From: Anaeromyces robustus
Taxonomy: Eukaryota > Neocallimastigomycota > Neocallimastigomycetes > Neocallimastigales > Neocallimastigaceae
NCBI GenBank assembly: GCA_002104895.1
Contig: MCFG01000024.1
Coordinates: 26,001-90,000 of the forward strand
Direction of reading: 5' to 3'
Length of the DNA: 64,000 bases
Shown here piece by piece: positions 29,203-42,747 of this stretch. Position 1 is the stretch's first letter; each line of letters opens with the position of its first letter. The notes under the pieces were generated by a model. It was given only the letters and a program-made list of their open reading frames with translations. It was not told the DNA's origin and did no database searches. Both the position numbers and the translations under genes were made by a program.

Positions 29203-30297
29203 GAAGTTAAATTTCTAACCTCTCCTATTCAACGAACAATCTTAAAATTTTAAATTTAAATGATAATCCTCTTTATGGAGCAGTACCTTACTCTCTTAAA
29301 GATTTAGAGAATTTAGAACAATTTCAATTAAATAATACAGCTTTATGTGGTTATATTACTGAATTTCCAAAGATGAATAATTGTTCTTATACTAATTCAA
29401 ATGTTTGTATTTTAAAAAATTCAAATTCGGTTCGTAAAATTGATATTCCAGAATGTACAAATGAAAATATTGAGAAAGCTAATATTCTAAATGGAATTGG
29501 TATAATTAAAAATAATATAGAAATTAATGAAAATGATATTGAAAATGGAAAATGTACTAAGCCTATTAAATCTTTATTAGGGATGATTTTTGGCATAATT
29601 ATTGGAATTCTAATTTTAAGCTTAATAATATTTTATTGTATCCATAGAAATAAAGAAGAAAAAGATCCTGAAAAATTCAGAATTAATACTTTAGAATGTA
29701 TGAGTGAGATTTCAGGAACAAGTAGTAATCAAAGTGATTTTAATATACCACCTACTTCTCATACTACTTTATCTAATATTGATGATGCTTCTTCTTCAAT
29801 AAGAGTGAATCGTATTACAACATCACCTTCATATATTACTAGAATGAACACTAGTCCACATATATCTGCAAAAAGAAATAGAGTCTCAATAACTAATCGA
29901 AATTCATTAAATTCAAGAAATTCATTAAATTTAATGACAAGTCCTATCCTATATTAGGTAATGATTTATACTATATACGAAGTTATATAACTATTGACCA
30001 AAATAATCAAGAATATATAAATACATATAATAGTATGATGAATAATATGATGAATAATAATATATTACCATCATCCATTCCATTAGTACATTATAATACA
30101 ATAAATAATGGTCACAATACTATAAATGTACAAAATGTCACCCAACCTGTATTACCAAATCGTTAAATGACAGTAAAAACAAATGATGAAACAAAAAGAT
30201 TAAGTAAAGAAGAAGAAGCAAGGATTGATCAAGTAAAAAACAATAAAATGAAAGTAATGATGATATTGATAAGTTACCATCTTATGATGAAATTTAG
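29203..30297 (+). pseudogene. LRR receptor pseudogene, 5'-truncated with frameshifts
   Basis: The frame is open from about 29203 with no upstream start (TAA just before). It begins with plant-type leucine-rich repeats: NLKILNLNDNPLYGAVPYSL, LENLEQFQLNNTALCGYI, then a Cys-containing cap (TEFPKMNNCSY). After about 60 residues comes a single membrane helix (LLGMIFGIIIGILILSLIIF), then a basic stop-transfer (HRNKEEK) and a Ser/Thr/Asn-rich cytoplasmic tail. The frame ends at 29955-29957 but continues in another frame from 29957 (GNDLYYIRSYITIDQNNQEY..), meets an in-frame TAA at 30164-30166, runs on from the next codon, and shifts again near 30250 to end LPSYDEI at 30295-30297. At least two frameshifts, one nonsense codon and a missing ectodomain make it a pseudogene of a gut-fungal-type LRR surface receptor. 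Confidence 0.82.
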
Positions 30298-30508
30298 TAA
30301 AAAAATAATAATAACAATAATTTCTATAGGAATCTATTATTATTATAGGATAGTTTAATATAATAATAAATAAAATATTAACTTGTTTTATTAAATCAAC
30401 AAATATCTACAATATAATATATAAAATAAATATTAAACAAGCAAAAATTAAAATTAAAAATAGGAAAAAACATTAAATAAAAAAAAAAAAAAATTTTTTA
30501 ATAATAAT

Positions 30509-30581
30509 TGATAATTGATTGATTGATTACTTGGTTCAGTAAAAATTTGAAATTATTTCATAAAATGTGTGGTCATACATT
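30509..30581 (-). repeat. 73-bp inverted repeat, right copy
   Basis: Reverse complement of 22375-22447 with about five mismatches (GATTACTTGGTTCAGTAAA block). It lies between the LRR pseudogene and the second duplicated unit. Confidence 0.8.
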
Positions 30582-30613
30582 ATTTTTTTTTTTTTTTATT
30601 TTTATTAAATGTA

Positions 30614-30648
<35 letters not shown>

Positions 30649-31236
30649 TTAACTATTAATTATTATTTGTTTTGTTTTAACTAAAAAAATTAATTAAATA
30701 TATAAAGATTATAATCTTTAATATAAAACAATCATTATTAAAATGTATTTTTACTATTTTCATTATTATTAAAATGTATTTTTACTATTTTCATTATTAT
30801 TATCATGTATTATTACTAATTTTCAATTTTGTTTTAAGAATTACAACTTTATTATTTTATTTTTATTCTTTATTTTTTATTTTTTACTTAATATAATTGA
30901 TTTGATTTTATCTTTTTATTTTGTAACTATCTTTAATTAGTATATTATTACTTTTAATTTAATACTTTTTTTTTATTTTTTATTTTTTTATTTTGATTAT
31001 AATATTATTTTATTACTTATATTAATTGGCGTTTTTTTATAATCATTTTATTTTCTATAGCTATAAAAATATAAGTAATTCACTTTTATTTATTTAAAAA
31101 TTTATAAATGTATATATAATTCTTTATTTAAAGTAAAAAATCATACAACATTATTAAAAATAATATATAAATATTATTCATGAATATTAAAAAAAAATTT
31201 TTTTTTCCTCTTATTTTTTTTATATTTAAATTCATA

Positions 31237-31276
<40 letters not shown>

Positions 31277-31507
31277 AATTTAAAAATATAAGAAAAAATA
31301 TTCATTAATAATAACAATATTTATAATTTTGGAAAAAAAATTTTGTATATTAATTAATCATTAATATAATATCAAAATTTTCATAATTATAATATTCGAA
31401 TTTTCAATAATTCTCATTTTTTCGTTTTGTTTTTTTTATGTTTTGTTTTTTTGTTTTGTTTTGCTTTTACTTTGTTTTTTTGTTTTTTCAGTTTTGCTTT
31501 AATAAAT

Positions 31508-33277
31508 TTAAGCTCCTAATGTTTCAATAAAAGCATCATTATTTGGTTCTCTTCCTAAAAATTGTTTTATATGTTCCATTGGTTCTACATTTCCAGCTGA
31601 TTTTAATATGGTCTCACGATATTCCATACCAATTTCTGGATTAATAATACCATTTTCAGAAATTTTAGAATATACATCATGTGCTAAAACTAAAGACCAT
31701 AAATAAGTATAATAAGTAGAAGGCATAAAATCTACCATGTGTTCTAGTTGAGCTAATTAATATTTTAATAAATATGTTAATAAAATAGAATATATATTAA
31801 TAAGTATGATCCTTTTTTTAAAGTAATAAAAATAATCTATTACTTTTCTTTTTAAAAAATAATTCATTATTATAACTATTAACTATTAATTATTAATTAT
31901 TAACTATTATTATTTATTATTAACTATTAACTATTAATTATTAATTATTAATTATTATTATAATTACCAAATTCACTGTAGATATCAGAATCGAGCATAA
32001 CAACGTCACTTTGAATATCACTCCAATATTTAGTAATATCAAAATCTTTAGACATTTCACCCTTAGAATAAAGCTTTATATCACCTAAACTTATACCTAC
32101 ATTTTTAATATAAAATATATAGTTATCAACATTTTTAGCTTCAATTAAACTATCAATTAATTTCTTTGGTAGTTTTTTATTGTAATCTTGATAATGATGA
32201 GAAATTCTTTCTAAAATTAATGGTTCCCAAAGAAAGTTTTCTTGCTATAAAATATAATAACAAAAAAAAATATATTTTTTTGAATTTTTTTTTTATAAAT
32301 ATCATTATTGTTGTATTATATATATATATTTACCATTTGAGATGGCACTTCAGAATAATCGTATTGTTGAATACTTTCAAGGTTAGTCATCCATTTACTT
32401 TTAATATTAATAATATGTAACAAATGACCAAATTCATGTATTAAGGTTTTAAGATCATCAAGAGATAATAATGTTGGTACTGAAGTAGTAGATTTAGAGA
32501 AATTTAATAGCTATACAAAAAAATTTTGTTATTTAGTTTTATATAAATATATATATATTTTTATTTTATTTCTTTAATTTTATTTTATTTTATTTTATTT
32601 TATTTTATTTTATTTTATTTTATTTTATTTTATTTTATTTTATTTTATTTTATTTTATTTTATTTTATTTTATTTTATTTTATTTTATTTTATTTTATTT
32701 TATTTTATTTTATTTTATTTTATTTTATTTTATTTTATTTATTTTATTTTATTTTATTTTATTTTATTTTATTTTATTTTATTTTATTTTATTTTATTTT
32801 ATTTTATTTTATTTTATTTTATTTTATTTTATTTTATTTTATTTTATTTATTTTATTTTATTTTATTTTATTTTATTTTATTTTATTTTATTTTATTTTA
32901 TTTTATTTTATTTTATTTTATTTTATTTTATTTTATTTTATTTTATTTTATTTATTTTATTTTATTTTATTTTATTTTATTTTATTTTATTTTATTTTAT
33001 TTTATTTTATTTTATTTTATTTTATTTTATTTTATTTTATTTTATTTTATTTTATTTTATTTTATTTTATTTTATTTTATTTTATTTTATTTTATTTTAT
33101 TTTATTTTATTTTATTTTATTTTATTTTATTTTATTTTATTTTATTTTATTTTATTTTATTTTATTTTATTTTATTTTATTTTATTTTATTTTATTTTAT
33201 TTTATTTTATTTTATTTTATTTTATTTTATTTTATTTTATTTTATTTTATTTTATTTTATTTTATTTTATTTTATTT

Positions 33278-33315
<38 letters not shown>

Positions 33316-36014
33316 TTTATTTTATTTTATTTTATTTTATTTTATTTTATTTTATTTTATTTTATTTTATTTTATTTTATTTTATTTTATTTTATTTTAT
33401 TTTATTTTATTTTATTTTATTTTATTTTATTTTATTTTATTTTATTTTATTTTATTTTATTTTATTTTATTTTATTTTATTTTATTTATTTTACTATATA
33501 TTATATTATATATTATACTATATATTATACTATATTTTATAAATAATATTTATTTTTAAATTTATATATATTTCAAATATTTTACCAAAGCAGAAACTGG
33601 ATATTCTTCACTACCATCTTCTTTTTTTGTATATGCACGTAATGGTATTGTCATTCCAGCATTCTATTAAATTATATTTAATTTTAATTATTAAAAAAAA
33701 TAAATTTTATTAATAATAAAATAAATATTTAATATATTTCTGATATTAAATAATATAATATTATTAAAACACTTACATATTTTGATTCACGTTTATATAA
33801 ATCAAGGTAAAACTTTAATTATATTAATATCATTTTTATAAAATTTAAAAAAAAAATTAGTAATCATAATAAAATTATTTTTATAAAATTTAAAAAAAAA
33901 TTAGTATAAATAAAATTATTAATTTATTATTTAAAAAGAATAATAAATAAATGAATATATAAGATAAAAATTAAAATATTAATTATTTTTTATTTAATTT
34001 TTAATATTACTGTTCCCATAAAGTTATTAGTTTTGCTATCATAAACTTCATATTGTTGAACATCATCATCCCAAACTGATGGGTTTTCATTTTTAATACA
34101 TTTTATTGAGTAAAGTTCTTCAAAAATTTTAATAATTTCTGAAACACTACTATCTATTGGGAAATATTCTTTTACTTCTTCATAATCTATGTTGTACTCT
34201 TTTTCCATATAAATTCTAATGTTTATATAAATAAATTATATATTTTTTTTATATATACATTATTATTACATTTATATTTATATTTATATTTATATCGATA
34301 TTGATATTGATATTAATATTGATATTTATATTTATATATTTATTTAAATATAAATATTTTAAAAAATGTACCTATTATAGTAATAATAGTCCCACATACC
34401 AAGATCACTAGTTGTTTCATTTAATTTAATTTTTTCATCATTTTTTAATTCTAATAATTTATTAATATGATTTTTAAATATTAGTTTAAGTCTTTGTTTT
34501 AAATCTTCTAAAAAGTTTAAAACTGTTTTTAAATCTTTAGCCATGTAATCTTTGAGTTGATAATCACTAAAAGTTTCATAACCTGAAGCTTTAGCAATTT
34601 CAGTTCTTTATTCATTATTATTTTAAACAACATTTAAAAAAAATAAATATATATATATATATATATATATAAATTTTTTTGTTTGATATAAATAATATAA
34701 ATTAAAAAAAATATATTTATTAAATTATTTTTAATTTTTATAATTTGTAGTAATATTTTTAAATTTATATTATTTATAATATTATTTTTTTTTTTAAATT
34801 TTAATTTTTATTATTTATAATTTTAAAATTGTATACCTAATATTAATTATTTCTTTCATACGCTCAGCATTGGATTCACAAATTTTATCTTGAATATTTT
34901 TTAAAGTTCTTCTAGTATTTTCATTTTTGGCGTAATACATTATATTACCAGAGTTTGAATCATTAGCTTTAATAATATAAGCTTCTTTACCATCTTTAGT
35001 TGTTTTTTCATAATTATCTAACATATCTTTTGAAAGTCCATCTAATTCATCTTCACTAAAAACGACTGTTGTTTTATCTTTATATATATAAATTAATTTA
35101 AAATCAATGGTTAAATAGATAAATAGTAAAAATTAATAATTAAATAATAATAAAAATTAATAATTAAATAATAAAAATTAATAATTAAATAATAAAAACT
35201 AATAATTAAATAATAAAAATTAATAATTAAAATAATAATCTTTTATATTTATATAATTATTAATATATATATAAAATGAAAAGAATAATATTAATATTAA
35301 TATATAATTATATAATTATATAATATGTAAAATACCATTGTGAAGACAATCTTGAAAATCAACTATAATGTCTGCTATTTCTTTTTCAAGCTCTTTAATC
35401 TTTGGATCTACATTAAGTTTACTAAATAAAGAATTAATATAACTAAGTAATCTAATATCTTCTGGATCTTTAGGATAACTAAATTTTCCAATACCAATAT
35501 TTTCAAATACTTTTATAGCCTTTGAAGCAACTTGTGCAATTGCATTAAATTTAGTTTCATTTAATAAATATACACAATTTGTTACAGCATATCTAACATC
35601 TAGATCTTTTGGTAAAGATGATAATCCATATGACATATAAAATAATGTATTTTCTATATCATTTTCCATATAAAAAAATGGAGAAATAATAGATTCAAAT
35701 GAACATTCTTCATCAGGAACTAATAATAACTTTTTAGTAGTATCTGAGTAGCTATTAATCTTTGTAGTACAGAAAGTATTAATTTCTTCTGGAGTCATGT
35801 CCCAATTTAATGATTGTTCAAAAGGAATATTAATGTTTTCATTTTTAATATCATTAGATATTTCCTTTTCTGGATTTTTAGCTTTATTTAAACATTTTTT
35901 TTTAATAATACGAATATTTGACTTATTATCAATATTCTTATTGATAGGAGAAGATAAAGCATTCAATATCAAAATAGTAAAAACTAAAATAATTTTGACA
36001 CTTTTCGAATGCAT
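31508..36014 (-). CDS. Secreted M3-family zinc oligopeptidase, copy 2 (9 exons)
   Basis: Exons, read leftward: 36014-35336, 35077-34837, 34605-34372, 34215-34011, 33812-33777, 33663-33586, 32510-32334, 32244-31968, 31752-31508. Every exon has the same length and phase as copy 1, giving 723 aa with signal peptide, HEFGH (516-520) and Glu545 kept. The frame is undamaged. Differences from copy 1 are few in exons 3 and 4, moderate in exon 1 (about 19 of 226 residues) and dense in exon 7 around the zinc site (15 of 59). VWHDD of copy 1 is VWDDD here. Met652 replaces the usual Tyr as in copy 1, so that change predates the duplication. A paralogue with altered substrate preference is likely, but this is inference. 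Confidence 0.92.
32570..33492. repeat. Expanded (TTTTA)n tract in intron 6 of peptidase copy 2
   Basis: About 900 bp of TTTTA units with a few TTTA slips and one pure poly-T run near 33281-33313. It stretches intron 6 to 1075 bp, against 256 bp in copy 1. Confidence 0.97.
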
Positions 36015-36946
36015 TTTCTTTTATAAATCTTAAATAAAAAATAAAAAATGAATATTATATTATATTATATTATATTATATTAATTTTTTTATTTTTAAAT
36101 ATTAAATAAAAAAAAACAAGATTTCTATTTAAAAAATATTAATGCCTATTTTTTATATATTTTTATATATAATAATATATAATTCTTTTGTTTTTTTTTT
36201 CTTTTTTTTTTTTTGTTTATAATTTGCAGTGAAATTTCATTCAATTTATACTTTTTATATTATTACTAGATAAATAATTTCGTAATTTTATAATATATTA
36301 AAAATTATACATAATAGAATGTTCTATAATTCTATAAACTATTATGATATTACAAAAAATTCCTTACCCAATTAATTTAATTTTATAATTTATGAAAAAT
36401 TAAAATTGTTAAAAATTAAAAATTGTGTTTCTAATATTTTTTTAATTATTATAATATTTAAGTAGTATAGTTGTATACAACATATAAAAAACTTAAAAAT
36501 ATACACTTTATTATTTATTATTATTCTTTTAAAAAATATATTAATATTTCCTTATTAATATTTATTATATTTATAAAATTGTCTGGAATTATTTATTATC
36601 AATTCCAAAATATATTACTGAAAATGAAATTAAAAACTGTGGTCAATTCTTATAGAATATTCAAAATTTGAAATTTTTTTCATTTTTTCTTTAAATATAA
36701 TATCATTATTAAATAATCAAAACAATTATCATAAAACTTATTCCAATCTTTACATATAATATATATAAATAAAAAAATGATTAAGAAATATCTTTAGAAA
36801 TATTTCCTATTTACTCTTAATTTACAACAATTATAATTATTTTATTAAAAAAAATAATATTTTTTTATCTTTTAAATATATATATTGTTCATATCTTGTT
36901 CATATATTAGTTTTTAGTATATTATTTTATTTTAATAACCACTTTA

Positions 36947-37013
<67 letters not shown>

Positions 37014-37014
37014 T

Positions 37015-37118
37015 GGTACAAATTATATAACTCTAGTTACTTTTTTTTTCGAAGTCCTGTACTTTCTAATTCTTTGATATTGAATTCTTCTTTAATTTTA
37101 ACTGTTTCAATAGTACTA
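37015..37118 (-). pseudogene. Isolated terminal-exon-like fragment
   Basis: Reading leftward, an acceptor-like ATTTATAG ends near 37119, followed by a frame TIETVKIKEEFNIKELESTG, then LRKKK and TAA near 37046. The composition is clearly coding-like for this genome. No matching upstream exon is visible, and I do not recognise the protein. It is either the last exon of a lost gene or a chance frame; the former is favoured by charge-rich composition and the splice site. Confidence 0.35.
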
Positions 37119-37327
37119 TAAATAAATAACTAACTAAAAATATTTTTAAATAAAAGATACTACAAATTTATAATGTATATATCTACTAAAGTTTTTAATT
37201 ATATTATATCATAAATTGGTACTAGTATAATCTTACCAATAAATAAGGTATTAAAGGAATGAACTATAATAAAAGTATCTTATTATACTTGGTTATAACT
37301 ATATCCATATCTTAATTTTAATTTAGG

Positions 37328-37770
37328 TATAAAATAAATTATAACTACTATTATAAATGCAATTCAATAATAGCATATATGAATGAAAAAGATTCAAAAG
37401 GTTCAAGAGGATGTCCTTTAAATGTGGTAAGTGATAATAATAATCATTTGAAAATTAGATATTTAAATATGCTTCTTTTTTCTTTAATAAGATAGAATTC
37501 ATTTAATATCATCAAAAATCTTTTCATATTATTCTCAAATAAAATAAAGAAAATATTTCTATATTAACTACACTTTTAACATATTATGAAAAAATTTTTA
37601 TTAATCAAAATATTTTAATTTTTTCCTTTCTTGTCGTAATAACAGTTTTGAAAATAATTCATTTCGATATAGGGGAAGGAACAGAAGTAATAAATACCGC
37701 ATTTAAATTGAACATTTTTTATAAAAATACAGAACATATGAATATTTGTTCTTTACTTTGTGAGATTTGA
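37328..37770 (+). pseudogene. Exon-like fragments of an unidentified gene
   Basis: An AG acceptor near 37332 precedes an open stretch containing YYYKCNSIIAYMNEKDSKGS and RGCPLNV, ended by a good donor GTAAGT near 37430. Farther right a second open stretch (about 37618-37770) reads LIFSFLVVITVLKIIHFDIG, EGTEVINTAF, KNTEHMNICSLLCEI, then TGA. GC content is above the surroundings. No start codon context or known domain is visible. I take these as relics of a broken gene. Confidence 0.35.
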
Positions 37771-37854
37771 GAATTTTTTTTTTTATTGTTTTAACAAAAA
37801 AACGAATACTGGTTATATACAAACTTAAGTTGATGTTCAATCGATATAAATTTA

Positions 37855-38043
37855 CTATCCTTCAACATTAAAAATCTTGACATCGAACCAATATGATGTA
37901 ACGTAGTAATAATATCTAATCATGATATTATTATCATTAGAAGGTATATTATTTTGAATATCAAGGTCTTCTGAGTGAACTTTATCAAATCATATATTCG
38001 AATTGATGAAATTAATTCAAGGAAGAGTTCAGTAGACACTGTA
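37855..38043 (-). pseudogene. Frameshifted coding remnant
   Basis: Reading leftward, TELFLELISSIRIYD in one frame continues as KVHSEDLDIQNNIPSNDNN and IMIRYYYYVTSYWFDVKIF in another, with a stop at 37857-37855. The mix of charged, aromatic and polar residues and the raised GC content are coding-like. I do not recognise the family. It is opposite in strand to the fragments just to the left, so at least two dead genes or a rearrangement are involved. Confidence 0.4.
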
Positions 38044-38161
38044 TAATCTTTTATACAGATGTTATGTATTTCTTTGTTTGTATAATATTTTATCATTTAC
38101 AGAAGAGTGAAATCATGATAGTACATGTCTCTGAAATAAAATATATATATATATATATATA

Positions 38162-38195
<34 letters not shown>

Positions 38196-39082
38196 TTATA
38201 TTTTTACCATGTTTTTGTTTTATTGAATAAATATTTTATTATTATTTTAAAAAAAAACTTTTTTTTTCTTATTACTTACTAAATTTTAACAAATATAAAT
38301 ATTTTATTATTTAATTATTATATGATATATCAATTTATTAAAAAAAAGTAATATAAAATTTTTTGATAATAAAATAAAAAAAAAATTTATAAATATTGAA
38401 ATATTTGTTAATAATAATTCAAACCAAAATATTGTTTTATGAATATTTTATTATAAAAAATAATTATCATATTTATTATGCAACTAATGTTATATTGGTT
38501 TTAATATCATAAAATCAAATGACTTAATTGAATGACTAATATAATATTCTTTTTTTTTTTTTAGTTTTCACAAAGTGACGAATTTATTTCATCATATATA
38601 AATAAAGAAAAGAAAAAGAAAAAGAGAAAGAAAAAGAATAAAAATTACACATAAACTTGGAACATAAAATAACAATATGTATATAATTATTTATAAATAA
38701 AGACAATAATAAAAAAATATTTATACAACACAATATAATAAATAAGATAAAAAAAATATATACTATTATAAAAAAATAAATAAAACTTTTTTTTAAAAAA
38801 AAAAAAAATAAATATTTATTTAATTTTCATAAAATTATAAAAATTATATCAAAATATTCATTAACTTTATATTTTTTTTTCTTTATTTTTATTCATAACA
38901 ACATAATACATAATTATTATAAATATATAAAAATTATATTTATTATTTTTATTTAGAATATACTTATATTCCTCATTGGAATTATCTATGTATTATATTA
39001 TTATACTTTATTAAATAAAATTTTTAACTCTAACGTTTTTATTATTATTACTATTATCATTTGTTTCTATTTTTTATTATTA

Positions 39083-39114
<32 letters not shown>

Positions 39115-39292
39115 GTTGTTGTTAATTATCATTAATTAGTATGATATTATGATTATATTCATGATTATAATTATGATTATGATTATTATTATTGTTGTTG
39201 TTATTATTATTATTATTAATTATCATTAATTATTATGATATTATAGTTATAATCATGATGTATAATTATGATTATGATTATTATTATTATTA

Positions 39293-39362
<70 letters not shown>

Positions 39363-39809
39363 GACATTCATTATTATTAAGTATATTTATTTATATATAT
39401 ATTAATATAATAATAAAAAAAATAAAATAAAAATATTAATACAATGTTTTTATTATTGTTTTTAAACGTTGTACATATGTTTTATTTATTTCTTATTTAA
39501 TATTTAATATATATAAATACTTCTAAAAATTATTATCATAATAATAATTTCTATATAAATATGAATGTTTGAAATATTTATGTTTTTTTTTTTTTTCTTT
39601 CTTTCTTTTTTTTTTTAAGAAAAAAAAAATAAAAATAAAAAAACATCTATTAAGCAATATAATTAGTGTTATAGTTTTTTTTTTTATTTTTATTTTTTGT
39701 TTTGGTAATTATTAAAATATTATAGTGGTTGTATTAACGTTTTAATATAATTAATATTGCTTTTATATTTTTTTTTTTAGTTTATTATTAATATTATTAT
39801 TATTTTATT

Positions 39810-39813
39810 GTTA

Positions 39814-39907
<94 letters not shown>

Positions 39908-39915
39908 TATTATCA

Positions 39916-39959
<44 letters not shown>

Positions 39960-39960
39960 T
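39810..39960. repeat. (TTA)n microsatellite
   Basis: About 150 bp of TTA/ATT with single ACT and ATC interruptions. Confidence 0.93.
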
Positions 39961-40206
39961 AATAGTATATTTTTATTTTATTTTCTTATTCTTGTTTTAC
40001 TGTATTAATTTTATTTACAGTCTTATTATAATAAGAATTAATAAAAAAGTAATATTATTTTTATGATTTTTATAAAAAAAAATTATACTAAAAAAAATAT
40101 TTCTAAATATAGTCATTTTCTATATTACCATTTTTATAAAATAGGAATATTATAAAAAAAATTGTATTTTTATTTTTTTAATAAATAAATATAAATATAT
40201 TTTAAT

Positions 40207-40285
40207 ATTAGGATTTCTATTGTTAATTTTATAAAACTGATGATTATTAGGATATTCTATTGTCAATTTTACAAAACTGATGATT
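40207..40285. repeat. Tandem duplication (~39 bp x 2)
   Basis: Two consecutive blocks share TTAGGAT, TCTATTGT, AATTTTA and AAAACTGATGATT, about 170 bp below the LOR stop at 40454. Confidence 0.8.
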
Positions 40286-40360
40286 AAATTTGAGAAGAAG
40301 AAAAAAAATATTATTGATTTTATTGATTAAATAAAACTAAAATTTTATTTTATTGGTATG

Positions 40361-40394
<34 letters not shown>

Positions 40395-40453
40395 TTAGTT
40401 TGTTTGTTTGCTTGCTTGCTTGCCTGAAAGAAATTATATAATCATGAAAAAAA

Positions 40454-41161
40454 TTATATAAATTCTAATAATAATTCAATAATTCCAAATATAATTGTAA
40501 TCATGAACATTATATCAACATCTGGCGCTATTTCAATTATTAAATTTTTTGAAAGAACTTGAGGTCTATTAATAGAACATATTAAGGAACCTCCTTCTTT
40601 TCTTTTACCATAATATATGCCAATATTAAAATAATTACTTGTACAATTTACATCAAGAATTTCTTCTCTTCCGGTATACTGATTAAAATATTCAATAGTA
40701 TATTTTATAGCTTTCATAGATTTTCTTTGTAGAAATTTAATTTTTAGATTATCTTCATACATATTACAATTATCTACATATAATCTTAAACCATCAAGAG
40801 TAGTTTTAATATGAAATTGAAGTAATTCAGCATTGTTTATATCGAAAAGTTTACATTTTTTACTATTATAAATATTACATAAAAATAAATTATTTTTATT
40901 TTCATCTGTAATAATATATTGTTGATTTCGAGCATTGATTAAGCAATTTAAATAAAATATCGTTTTTGTATTAGAAATATATCTATTATTTAAAACACAT
41001 ATTTCATTATTTAATGCTTTCGTTACCATACCAAAAGGACTTTTGTTATTATTTATATAAAAATCATTTTCTCCTTCTTCTTCTTCATTTTCTTGTAGTA
41101 GTGGTTCATTTCCACCAACATCTATTACATTATTAATTAATTTAAGATATCCTTTTGTCAT
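40454..41161 (-). CDS. LOR-family protein with acidic N-terminal extension
   Basis: At 235 aa this is the longest member of the cluster. Residues 1-45 form an extension not seen in the others, including LLQENEEEEGENDFYINNN. The usual start then aligns near residue 50 (ICVLNNRYISNTKTIFYLN). Further blocks are QYIITDENKNNLFLC, YTIEYFNQYTGREEILDVNC, NIGIYYGKRKEGGSLICSI and the helix IEIAPDVDIMFMITIIFGII. The otherwise conserved Gly/Asn before Val-Asp is Asp here, and the protein ends right after the helix (ELLLEFI). The Cys of the CGI(F/Y) block is Ile. A sub-functionalised member is plausible. The frame is undamaged. Confidence 0.84.
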   Translation of the reverse strand: MTKGYLKLINNVIDVGGNEPLLQENEEEEGENDFYINNNKSPFGMVTKALNNEICVLNNRYISNTKTIFYLNCLINARNQQYIITDENKNNLFLCNIYNSKKCKLFDINNAELLQFHIKTTLDGLRLYVDNCNMYEDNLKIKFLQRKSMKAIKYTIEYFNQYTGREEILDVNCTSNYFNIGIYYGKRKEGGSLICSINRPQVLSKNLIIEIAPDVDIMFMITIIFGIIELLLEFI

Positions 41162-41395
41162 TTATATATATATTTGTAATTTATTAAAAAAGAATAAAAG
41201 AATGAAAATATTTTTTATTATTTTTTATAGTTTTATTAAATATTTAATCCTCTTTTTTTATTAGATTGATTTAATAAAAATCACAAATTAATTAATGAAA
41301 TTCATTTTTATAATATCAAATTTATTAATTCTCTTATATAATTTTTTAATTATTCTTTTTATTTAATTAAATTAATTTTTATTATGTATATTTTA

Positions 41396-41432
<37 letters not shown>

Positions 41433-41939
41433 TTACTCTATTCTTTTTTTTTTTTTGAATATTATTATTATTTTTTAAAAATTAACAGTTTTTTTTATCT
41501 TCCCTATTTTTTTTATAAATTTTCTTTTTTCTTTTTCTTTTTTTTTTTTTTTATAAATTTTCTTTTTTCTTTTACTTTTATATATATATATATATTATTA
41601 TCCCTTAAATTTAATTATTTAATTTATTAATTATTTATTATGAAAAAAAATTTATTTTAAATTTTTTTTTAAAAAGGGAAAAGTTTTTAAAAAAAATTTT
41701 TTTTTTTGTCAGTAAAAGTAATTTCATAATTAAAAGTAAAATCTAATTTCGAATTTTTAAAAATAAAACAATAATTAACAATTAACAATATTTCTTTTTG
41801 TTTTTTTTTTACTATTTATTTTTATTGTATGTTTTTTACTTTTTGTCATGTTTTCTTTAAATAGATTTTATATTTTTTTTTGTTCTTTTTTACTTTTTTA
41901 TTTCGATGATAATAAAGGAAAACTATTTTGTCTCCAAAT

Positions 41940-42090
<151 letters not shown>

Positions 42091-42747
42091 TTATAATATT
42101 TAAATTGAAACAAAATATTTAAACCATATTAAATATGATTACTTTGTATTTAATTCATCACAAATTGTACTACATAAATTTCAATTGTACTACAAAAAAC
42201 GTTTTTTTAGCCAATAGGAACAAGAATAATTATGAAATTAATTATGAAATTGTAATAATAAACTTTATTTATTATAAATTTTTTTATATTTTATATTTGA
42301 GAAAATCCTCTAAAAATTAAATATTAGGAATAATAGAAAAAATTTTTAATATTTTCTTATTCAAACTTTATTCATTTTAAATATTTATTTACGGTTTTTA
42401 TTAGTTTATTCATTTATTCATTTATTTATTTATTATAATATTTAAAAAATTTAAAAAGTATTATTTTTTTATTTTTTGAAAATATTTTTATAAAATACAT
42501 CACAAAATAAAAAAAAGTTTCTTTATTCATATTCATTCATCAATAAATTTTTATAATTAAATCATCCATATTAACATTTAAATAATTAATATTTAAAAAA
42601 ATGAATTGTTATATAAATCAATAATATTTTTTATTTATTCATATTTACACTTCATAATATTTTACCATGATATATATTTTTCTTTATAAAATAATCCTTT
42701 AAAAATTATTATTATTTAATTTTAAATAAAATAAATTTTTTATATTC

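Larger units (their letters stand above)
30681..36922. repeat. Segmental duplication, copy 2
   Basis: Counterpart of 22481-28410. It is longer mainly because intron 6 of the peptidase gene holds a large (TTTTA)n expansion. Flank tandem repeats that are multiplied in copy 1 are shorter here. A (TTA)n tract at about 36955-37010 follows a short unique segment at the right edge. Confidence 0.85.
38046..40453. other. AT-rich intergenic region with TTA tracts
   Basis: No gene is visible. (TTA)n tracts at about 39070-39110, 39282-39362 and 39810-39960 create polyleucine/polytyrosine frames that are artefacts. A tandem pair at 40207-40285 is annotated separately. Confidence 0.55.

Noticed and set aside
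38064-38282. 72-codon plus-strand frame after the relic region
   Set aside because: Mostly Tyr/Ile from (TA)n and (TTA)n tracts.
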